NCBI GenBank assembly: GCA_910585165.1
Contig: CAJUBX010000013.1
Location: 1 to 35,402, forward strand
Length of the DNA: 35,402 nt
Direction of reading: 5' to 3'
Source: an uncultured Oscillibacter sp.
GTDB taxonomy: Bacteria > Bacillota > Clostridia > Oscillospirales > Oscillospiraceae
Below the pieces are notes generated by a model. The model saw only the letters and a list, made by a program, of their open reading frames with translations. It was not told the DNA's origin and searched no databases. Of the stretch, positions 30,056 to 35,402 are shown in pieces (position 1 is the stretch's first letter; each line of letters begins with the position of its first letter). A program made the position numbers and the translations under genes.

Positions 30056-31912
30056 ATGAACGTTCCTGCCGTCTTTGACTCCCGCGACGCTCACTGCAAG
30101 AAGCCCTACGGCGCCCTTCCCTGCGGGAAGGCCTGGTCCCTCACCTGCCGTCCCCTCTCCAGCGAGGGGTTCACCCACTGCTCCGTCATCATCCGCCGGG
30201 AGTTCGCCGGCCACGAGATGGAGGCGGAGATGCACTTCTCCCGCTTTTGGGAGGACCGGGCCTGCTTCTCCCTGGACCTTGTCCCCTTTCAGGCCCCGGA
30301 GCTGGTCTGGTACTGGTTCCGCTTCTGGCGGGACGACGGCACCGGCTGCTTCCTGGACAAGTCCGGCTACCGCAGCGGGGGGGAGATTCAGCCCTGGCAG
30401 CTCACCGTCTATGAGGAGAGCCATACCCCCTCCTGGTTCGGCGAGGGCGTGACCTATCAGATTTTTCCCGACCGTTACTGCCGCCTGGAGCTTCCCGATC
30501 CGGCGGGGCTGATTGGTAACCGCTGGGTCCACGAGGACTGGAACGACGGTCCCGCCTGGCGGCCGGAGGACGGCGAGGTCAAGAACCGGGACTTTTTCGG
30601 CGGGTCCCTGGCGGGCGTGGCCGCCCATCTGGACGACTTGGCGGCCCTGGGGGTTTCCACCCTCTACTTCTGCCCCATTTTTGAATCCGCCTCCAACCAC
30701 CGCTACAACACGGCGGACTACAAAAAAATCGACCCCATGCTGGGCACGGAGGAGGATTTCAAGGACCTCTGCGCCAGGGCGCGGGAAAAGGGCATTCGAA
30801 TTCTGCTGGACGGCGTGTTCAACCATACCGGCTCCCAGAGCGTCTATTTCAACGCAGACGGCTTCTATCCCACCCTGGGCGCGGCCCAGAGCCAGCAAAG
30901 CCCCTATTACCCCTGGTTCCAGTTCAGCCACTGGCCCTCGGCCTACGACGCCTGGTGGGGCATCAGCACCCTGCCCAACGTCCGGGAGGACTGTCCGGGC
31001 TATCTGGATTATATCATCCGGGACCAGGACTCCGTGGTAAAGCATTGGCTCCGGGCCGGGGCCTCCGGCTGGCGGCTGGACGTGGCGGACGAGCTCCCCG
31101 GCGAGTTCATTGAAACCCTCCGCGCCGCCGTGGAGGAAACGAATCCGGAGGCCCTGGTGCTGGGCGAGGTCTGGGAGGACGCCAGCAACAAAATCTCCTA
31201 TTCCCGCCGCCGCAGGTACTTTCTGGGCCGGGAGCTCCACGGGGTCATGAACTACCCCTTCCGCACCGCTCTTTTCAACTACCTGCTGGACGGCCCGGCG
31301 GAGGAGTTCAAGGAGGCCATGGAGACCCTTCGGGAGAACTATCCCCCCGCCGCCTTTTACTCCGCCATGAACTTTCTGGGAACCCACGACACCCCCCGGG
31401 TGCTGACGGTGCTGGGCGGGGTCCCTCTCCCCGAGGGCCGGGAGGCCCAGTCCGTCTTCCGCCTGAGCCCCCACCAGCGGGAGGCGGGGCTGGAACGGCT
31501 TCACGTGGCGGCGGCCATTCTCTTCACCTTCCCCGGCTCCCCCATGATCTACTATGGCGACGAAGCCGGGATGGAGGGTGCGGCGGACCCCTTCAACCGC
31601 CGGACTTATCCATGGGGGCGCGAGAACGTGGAGCTGCTCTCCTGGTTCCGCCGGCTGGGGCAGCTGCGGAAAAGCCGCGCCTCCCTCCGCCGGGGCTCCC
31701 TCCGGTGGCTGGAGGCCCGGGGCCCCCTGCTGGCCTATCTGCGGGAGCTTCCCGGAGAGGCCACCGCCGTCCTGGTAAACGCCGGGCCGGAGCAGTGGAC
31801 TGCCGCCCTGCCGGAGACGGGATACCGGGACCTCTGCACCGGGGAAGCGCTTCCCGACAGCTCGGCCCCCGTCTCCCCCTACAGCGTCCGGCTGCTGGGC
31901 CGGGGCGATTAA
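30056..31912 (+). CDS. GH13 alpha-glycosidase (neopullulanase/maltogenic-amylase-like)
   Basis: A 618-residue protein, no signal peptide, so intracellular. An N-terminal beta-sandwich-like domain (about 1-120) precedes the (beta/alpha)8 barrel. Catalytic residues by position: nucleophile D342 in GWRLDVADEL, acid/base E371 in VLGEVWED, and transition-state Asp D445 in FLGTHDTPR; YQIFPDRY, GVFNHTG and MIYYGDEAGMEG are further GH13 motifs. It probably cleaves alpha-glucans or short maltodextrins inside the cell. Start at 30056 after AAGGAG. It sits between wall-synthesis genes and parAB without a functional link, so it may be a later arrival. The last stop base coincides with the first base of a MITE-like element. 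Confidence 0.92.
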   Translation: MNVPAVFDSRDAHCKKPYGALPCGKAWSLTCRPLSSEGFTHCSVIIRREFAGHEMEAEMHFSRFWEDRACFSLDLVPFQAPELVWYWFRFWRDDGTGCFLDKSGYRSGGEIQPWQLTVYEESHTPSWFGEGVTYQIFPDRYCRLELPDPAGLIGNRWVHEDWNDGPAWRPEDGEVKNRDFFGGSLAGVAAHLDDLAALGVSTLYFCPIFESASNHRYNTADYKKIDPMLGTEEDFKDLCARAREKGIRILLDGVFNHTGSQSVYFNADGFYPTLGAAQSQQSPYYPWFQFSHWPSAYDAWWGISTLPNVREDCPGYLDYIIRDQDSVVKHWLRAGASGWRLDVADELPGEFIETLRAAVEETNPEALVLGEVWEDASNKISYSRRRRYFLGRELHGVMNYPFRTALFNYLLDGPAEEFKEAMETLRENYPPAAFYSAMNFLGTHDTPRVLTVLGGVPLPEGREAQSVFRLSPHQREAGLERLHVAAAILFTFPGSPMIYYGDEAGMEGAADPFNRRTYPWGRENVELLSWFRRLGQLRKSRASLRRGSLRWLEARGPLLAYLRELPGEATAVLVNAGPEQWTAALPETGYRDLCTGEALPDSSAPVSPYSVRLLGRGD

Positions 31913-32070
31913 GAGCCTATCCCAAAATTATGTGCACACAGCTTGCATATTTTGCGTCATACTTCGTTGGTTTCCCTTGCCGGTCGACAGCCCGGTAAGC
32001 GGAAAACCGCCTCGTCTGACCCAAAATCTGACGTCGCAATCCGCGCACGCCTAATTTGCAGATAGGCTCT
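31912..32070. mobile_element. MITE-like element adjoining the GH13 stop codon
   Basis: 159 bp with 10-bp perfect ends AGAGCCTATC (31912-31921) and GATAGGCTCT (32061-32070); partial matching continues for about 24 bases. Inside is a GC/AT stem AAGCGGAAAACCGCCT-type fold near 32000. No coding. It is the same family as 11569-11731. It occupies about half of the 335-base gap before parA; the rest holds two parS sites and the parA promoter. Confidence 0.75.
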
Positions 32071-32084
32071 AAGCTCCGAAAAAT

Positions 32085-32100
32085 TGTTTCACGTGAAACC
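32085..32100. promoter_or_regulatory. parS site 2
   Basis: TGTTTCACGTGAAACC, 15/16 to consensus, upstream of parA. Confidence 0.93.
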
Positions 32101-32129
32101 CGGGGTCCGCCCTTTTGGCGGGCCTCTGC

Positions 32130-32145
32130 TGTTTCACGTGAAACT
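32130..32145. promoter_or_regulatory. parS site 3
   Basis: TGTTTCACGTGAAACT, 15/16 to consensus, 45 bp from site 2 and 46 bp before the parA -35. ParB bound here could influence the parA promoter. Confidence 0.93.
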
Positions 32146-32190
32146 TTTTGCCTTTTGGGCCAAATTTTCGAAAAATTGTGGGTTTTGACC

Positions 32191-32219
32191 TTGCAAGGCC
32201 GTCCCCGCCTTGCTATAAT
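32191..32219 (+). promoter_or_regulatory. parA promoter
   Basis: TTGCAA (32191-32196), 17 bases, TATAAT (32214-32219), a perfect -10, giving a leader of about 25 bases before the parA GTG. Confidence 0.82.
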
Positions 32220-32247
32220 GAAAATTCGAGAGAAAGTAGGTGCTTTT

Positions 32248-33012
32248 GTGTCAAAGATCATCGCTGTTGTGAATCAAAAGGGCGGCGTGGGGAAAACCAC
32301 CACCTGCGTGAACCTGGCCGCCGCCCTGACGGAGGCCGGGAAGCGGGTGCTGCTGTGCGATTTTGACCCCCAGGCCAACGCCACCTCCGGCATGGGGGTG
32401 GACAAGACCGTTTCCAGGGGGGTCTATTCCGCCGTCATCGGGGAACTGCCCGCCGCCGAGGCGGTGTCCTCCACCCGCTACGGGGACGTGCTTCCCTCCA
32501 ACAAGGCTCTGGCGGGGGCGGGCATTGAGCTCATCGGCATGGAGCGGCGGGAGTTTTTGCTGAAGGAAGCCCTGGAACCCCTGCGGGAGGCCTATGACTT
32601 CATCCTCATCGACTGCCCTCCCTCCCTGGAGCTGCTGACGCTGAACGCCCTTTGCGCGGCGGACTCCATCCTGGTCCCGGTGCAGTGTGAGTACTTCGCC
32701 CTGGAAGGGCTCTCCGACCTGATGAATACCGTCCGGCTGGTGCGGCGGTCCCTGAATCCATCCCTGGAGCTGGAGGGGGTGCTGCTGACCATGTTCGACG
32801 GGCGGACAAATCTGTCCCTCCAGGTGGCGGAGGAAGTGAAGCACTACTTCCCCGGGAAGGTCTATGCCTCCGTGATTCCCCGGAACATCCGCCTTTCCGA
32901 GGCCCCCAGCCACGGAAAGCCTATCAGCGCCTACGACCGGGCCTCCCGGGGGGCCGACGCCTACGCGGCCTTCGCGGCGGAATTCCTCACTTTTTCCCGG
33001 GGGAAACCGTGA
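32248..33012 (+). CDS. parA: Chromosome-partitioning ATPase ParA (Soj)
   Basis: A 254-residue protein from GTG 32248 (M/V-SKIIAVVNQKGGVGKTTT). The deviant Walker A motif KGGVGKTT (11-18), the A' motif DFDPQANAT (about 39-47) and Walker B FILIDCPPSLELL (about 116-128) define a ParA/Soj protein without an N-terminal DNA-binding domain, the chromosomal short type. It works with ParB-parS to segregate origins and, in Bacillus, adjusts DnaA activity. The upstream in-frame reading crosses parS sites and the promoter, so GTG is chosen; GTAGGTG lies about 6 bases upstream. parB follows after 295 bases, a gap filled largely by a multi-stem element. Confidence 0.95.
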   Translation: MSKIIAVVNQKGGVGKTTTCVNLAAALTEAGKRVLLCDFDPQANATSGMGVDKTVSRGVYSAVIGELPAAEAVSSTRYGDVLPSNKALAGAGIELIGMERREFLLKEALEPLREAYDFILIDCPPSLELLTLNALCAADSILVPVQCEYFALEGLSDLMNTVRLVRRSLNPSLELEGVLLTMFDGRTNLSLQVAEEVKHYFPGKVYASVIPRNIRLSEAPSHGKPISAYDRASRGADAYAAFAAEFLTFSRGKP

Positions 33013-33109
33013 GCAAAAGGAGCTTTCACACGCTGCACGCCCAGGAGATCGCGGAAGGCGGCGCGGCAGCGGCCAGGAGAGTTCTTAGCTTCGGATTTTT
33101 CTTATCTTG

Positions 33110-33291
33110 TATAGCCGGCGCACTTGAAAACCGGCAGCCTCCGATTTTCAACCGGCGGTTATAGCCGCCGGTCGGGCAAGGCCCGTGTGCGCCAACTATG
33201 AAGACGCACATAGGCCGCTGACGCGGCCTCCTGCGGCGGGAGCCGCAGACTTGAAAAGAAGTGTTACTTCTTTTCAGCTGTATAGACTATA
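33110..33291 (+). repeat. 182-bp multi-stem element, copy 2, between parA and parB
   Basis: Ends TATAGCC (33110-33116) and GACTATA (33285-33291). Stems in order: A arms GGCGCAC (33117-33123) and GTGCGCC (33187-33193); B, TTGAAAA/TTTTCAA (33124-33151); C, ACCGGCGG/CCGCCGGT (33151-33172); D, CGGGC-AAG-GCCCG (33173-33185); linker AACTATGAAG (33194-33203); E, GGCCGC-TGAC-GCGGCC (33213-33228); F, CTGCGGC-GGGA-GCCGCAG (33231-33248); G, TGAAAAGAAGT-GTT-ACTTCTTTTCA (33252-33276). The plan and spacing equal those of copy 1, the stem sequences mostly do not. It ends 16 bases before parB. The remaining part of the gap (33013-33109) shows no gene. Confidence 0.85.
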
Positions 33292-33307
33292 GAAAGGAGC
33301 GCGCTTT

Positions 33308-34189
33308 ATGGCGAACAAAAAGCCCTCCGGCCTGGGCCGGGGATTGGGGGCCCTGCTGGGGGACGACGTATTAAAACCCGAGGCCGCGGGGAACCTGTAT
33401 TTGCCGATTTCCCAGGTGGAGAGCTGCTCCGCCCAGCCCCGGAAGCTCTTTGACGAGACGGCCCTGGCGGAGCTGGCGGAGTCCATCCGGGAGCACGGGG
33501 TTATCCAGCCCCTGACGGTGCGGAAGCTGTCCTCCGGCTACTATCAGATCATCGCCGGGGAGCGCCGCTGGCGGGCCGCCCGGATGGCGGGCCTTTCGGA
33601 GGTTCCCGCCGTGGTCATCGAGGCCGACGACCAGAAGGCGGCGGAGCTGGCGCTGGTGGAAAACCTCCAGCGGGAGGACCTGAACCCCATGGAGGAGGCC
33701 GCCGGATACCAGTCCCTGGTTCAGACCTACCACATGACCCAGGAGGAGGCCGCCCGGCGGGTGGGAAAATCCCGCAGCGCCGTGGCCAACGCCATGCGGC
33801 TTTTGGGCCTCCAGCCCCCGGTGCGGAAGCTGGTGGAGGAGGGAGCCCTCTCCGCCGGGCATGCCCGGGCCCTGCTGCCCCTCTCCCCCGCCCTACAGGT
33901 AAAGGCGGCGGAGGCCGTGGTCCAGGGTCAGCTCTCCGTCCGGCAGGCGGAGGCCCTGGCCAAACGGATGCTGGCGGAGCCCCGGGAGGAGCCGGATGCC
34001 CCCAAAGAGGTGGACTACACCCTGGAGGCCCAGGTAGCCCTGTCCAACAAATTGGGCCGGGGCGTGAAAATCGTCATGGGCCGGAAGAAGGGCCGGATTG
34101 AACTGGAATACTATGGCGTGGACGATCTCAACGATCTTCTGGACGCCCTGGAGCTTTTAAAGATTGGGCGGAAAGGACCGGAGGCATGA
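33308..34189 (+). CDS. parB: Chromosome-partitioning protein ParB (Spo0J)
   Basis: A 293-residue protein. The N-terminal KPSGLGRGLGALLG is the ParA-contact region of chromosomal ParB proteins. The CTP-binding fold follows: QPRKLFDE, GVIQPLTVRK, GERRWRAAR (84-92, the GERRxRA box) and ENLQREDLNPMEEA (118-131). An HTH at about 140-165 (MTQEEAARRVGKSRSAVANAMRLL) reads parS, and the C-terminal 60 residues form the dimer domain. ParB loads at parS, slides as a CTP clamp and recruits SMC. Four parS sites lie within the last 6 kb of the window. Start after AAAGGAG; the stop overlaps the next gene (ATGA). Confidence 0.96.
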   Translation: MANKKPSGLGRGLGALLGDDVLKPEAAGNLYLPISQVESCSAQPRKLFDETALAELAESIREHGVIQPLTVRKLSSGYYQIIAGERRWRAARMAGLSEVPAVVIEADDQKAAELALVENLQREDLNPMEEAAGYQSLVQTYHMTQEEAARRVGKSRSAVANAMRLLGLQPPVRKLVEEGALSAGHARALLPLSPALQVKAAEAVVQGQLSVRQAEALAKRMLAEPREEPDAPKEVDYTLEAQVALSNKLGRGVKIVMGRKKGRIELEYYGVDDLNDLLDALELLKIGRKGPEA

Positions 34190-34716
34190 AGCTGCAACGA
34201 CGAACGGACAGTGGTCCCGGAGAACCGGAGGAGAATGTGATCCCCAGGGGAAAAAAGCCCGTGGTGGTCTATATCATGGTGCTGTTCATCGCGGCCTTTT
34301 TGCTGATGGCCTGGTCCTTCGCCTCCCACCAGCGGAGCAACACGGAGGCCATCGGACAGCTCCAGAGCTCCGTGGGAGCTATGCAGGAGGTGCAGGAGCT
34401 CCAGGACCAGGTAATCGCCCTCCAGAAGGAGCTGGCGGAGGTCAAGGAGGCCGCCGGCGCGTTTCAGGACGCCAATGAGACGGCCCGGAACCAGGCCTCC
34501 CACATGGAGGTTCTTCTGGAACGGACCCAGGAGGCCATGGAGTGGTTCTGGCAGCTGAACGAAGCCTTCCTCAGCGAGGATTTTCAGAGGTGCGAAACCA
34601 TACTGGCCGAGATGGAGGCCAACGCCGCGTCTCCCATGACGGACTATCTCACGCCCCTCGCGGCGGAGCGCTATCAGGAGATCAAAGCGGCCGTGGAGGC
34701 GGAAGGCGGCTCCTGA
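34186..34716 (+). CDS. Single-pass membrane protein with coiled coil, unknown, coupled to parB
   Basis: A 176-residue protein overlapping the parB stop by 4 bases (ATGA). It has a short basic cytoplasmic N-terminus (about 1-24), one membrane helix (about 25-44, VVVYIMVLFIAAFLLMAWSF), a coiled coil (about 55-120) rich in Glu/Gln, and a small C-terminal helical part (YLTPLAAERYQEIKAAVE). No family is recognised. The topology (N-in, coiled coil outside) resembles envelope or divisome coiled-coil proteins. Its coupling to parB suggests a link to origin anchoring or segregation, but this is inference from position only. A parS site begins 2 bases after its stop. Confidence 0.85.
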   Translation: MKLQRRTDSGPGEPEENVIPRGKKPVVVYIMVLFIAAFLLMAWSFASHQRSNTEAIGQLQSSVGAMQEVQELQDQVIALQKELAEVKEAAGAFQDANETARNQASHMEVLLERTQEAMEWFWQLNEAFLSEDFQRCETILAEMEANAASPMTDYLTPLAAERYQEIKAAVEAEGGS

Positions 34717-34718
34717 TT

Positions 34719-34734
34719 GGTTTCACGTGAAACA
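34719..34734. promoter_or_regulatory. parS site 4
   Basis: GGTTTCACGTGAAACA, 15/16 to consensus, between the parB-linked gene and serS. A TATATT-type -10 follows about 20 bases on, so the site may overlap the serS promoter region. Confidence 0.93.
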
Positions 34735-34779
34735 AAATTCACTGCCCTATTATATATTTTATGAAAGAAGGAAATCATT

Positions 34780-35402
34780 ATGCTTGATATCCGCTTCATC
34801 CGGGAGAATCCCGAAGCCGTCAAGGAGAACATCAAAAAGAAATTCCAGGACGAAAAGCTCCCCTTGGTGGACGAGGTTATCGACCTGGACGCCAGGCGCC
34901 GGGCGGCCATCGCCGAGGCGGACCAGCTCCGCTCCAACCGCAACACCCTCTCCAAGCAGATCGGCATGCTGATGGGCCAGGGGAAAAAGGACCCCGCCAA
35001 GCTCCAGGAGGCCGAGGCCGTCAAGGCCCAGGTCAAGGAGCAGGCGGACCGGCTGGCGGAGCTGGAAAAGCAGGAGGACGCGCTGGAGGCGGAGCTCCAC
35101 AAGCGGATGCTGCTGATCCCCCAGATCATCGACCCCTCCGTCCCCATCGGCAGGGACGACAGCGAAAACGTGGAGGTCCAGCGCTTCGGCGAGGCGAAGA
35201 CCCCGGACTTCCCCATTCCCTATCACACGGAGATTATGGAGTCCTTCGGCGGCATCGACCTGGACGCGGCTGGCCGGGTCTCCGGCAACGGGTTCTACTA
35301 TCTCCTGGGGGACGTGGCCCGGCTCCATGAGGCGGTGCTGGCCTATGGCCGGGACTTCATGATCGGCAAGGGCTTCACCTACTGCATTCCCCCCTTCATG
35401 AT
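34780..35402 (+). CDS. serS: Seryl-tRNA synthetase, N-terminal part (runs off the right edge)
   Basis: Open from ATG 34780 to the window end, 207 codons. Residues 1-110 form the N-terminal tRNA-binding coiled-coil arm typical of SerRS: MLDIRFIRENPEAVKENI, then RSNRNTLSKQIGMLM and a long heptad pair. The start of the class II catalytic domain follows (MLLIPQIIDPSVPIGRDDSEN, then GNGFYYLLGDVARLHEAVLAY). It charges tRNA-Ser. AAGAAGGAA is upstream. The 63-base space after the previous gene is too short for a T-box leader. Proximity to parAB and parS fits the origin-near position of serS in other Bacillota. Confidence 0.95.
   Translation, partial: MLDIRFIRENPEAVKENIKKKFQDEKLPLVDEVIDLDARRRAAIAEADQLRSNRNTLSKQIGMLMGQGKKDPAKLQEAEAVKAQVKEQADRLAELEKQEDALEAELHKRMLLIPQIIDPSVPIGRDDSENVEVQRFGEAKTPDFPIPYHTEIMESFGGIDLDAAGRVSGNGFYYLLGDVARLHEAVLAYGRDFMIGKGFTYCIPPFM

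Noticed and set aside
28661..31504. A 947-codon open frame on the minus strand across PBP2 and the GH13 gene
   Set aside because: It is antisense to two well-supported genes with intact catalytic motifs. High third-position GC opens long shadow frames. Its translation is Gly/Val/Leu/His-rich with no recognisable domain and no ribosome binding site.
34717..34779. A possible T-box leader before serS
   Set aside because: Only 63 bases separate the genes, far below T-box length, and no specifier stem or T-box sequence is seen.

Overview
The window is chromosomal DNA from a GC-rich, low-redundancy anaerobe of the Bacillota, most likely class Clostridia, order Oscillospirales. The reasons are: strong AGGAGG-type ribosome binding sites on nearly every gene, a DnaD/DnaC-type loader pair, an N-terminal-rubredoxin ('reverse') rubrerythrin plus a rubredoxin, RqcH, mini-RNase III, DegV, and a Spo0J/Soj-type parAB locus next to serS. 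This placement is inferred from gene content; no marker gene such as 16S is present.

Layout. 1-1343 (minus): a DnaC-like ATPase (cut by the left edge) and a DnaD-domain protein. 1456-1636: a 181-bp multi-stem element. 1668-3621 (plus): a YnbB-type PLP enzyme and a HAD phosphatase. 3625-4732 (minus): a hairpin array, rubredoxin and rubrerythrin, an oxidative-stress pair. 4978-10101 (plus): ksgA, mrnC, rqcH, a CLC antiporter and a DUF421 membrane protein, mostly overlapping or tightly spaced; the theme is ribosome maturation and quality control. 10108-15912 (minus): HAD and metallo-beta-lactamase-fold hydrolases, a DUF4349 lipoprotein, a SprA-like metalloprotease, tRNA-Gly(GCC), an unknown lipoprotein and an LUD-domain protein. 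15981-21093 (minus): a divergent type IIA topoisomerase pair, A and B subunits, separated by a small AT-richer islet with two divergent DNA-binding regulators. 21545-29896 (plus): degV, zapA, a U32 peptidase-family protein, dut, maf, mreC, mreD and PBP2, mostly cell-division and wall-elongation functions. 30056-35402 (plus): a GH13 glycosidase, parA, parB, a membrane coiled-coil protein and serS.

The window looks origin-proximal. parAB is accompanied by four parS palindromes sharing the 14-bp core GTTTCACGTGAAAC, and three DnaA-box-like 9-mers lie within 30 bp upstream of degV.

The most unusual content is between the genes. Two 181/182-bp elements (upstream of the YnbB gene and between parA and parB) have different stem sequences but the same order of stems, the same conserved linker AACTATGAAG and matching TATAGYC/GACTATA ends. 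Every stem has changed on both arms, which is strong evidence of a selected fold. Several other gaps hold runs of perfect hairpins. One near the topoisomerase B gene is a tandem repeat with a compensatory base-pair change. Three MITE-like elements have AGAGCCTRTC-type terminal inverted repeats, and one supplies the last base of a stop codon. A 12-bp direct repeat brackets inserted DNA at the 3' end of the rubrerythrin gene. No transposase, CRISPR array, prophage or rRNA was seen.
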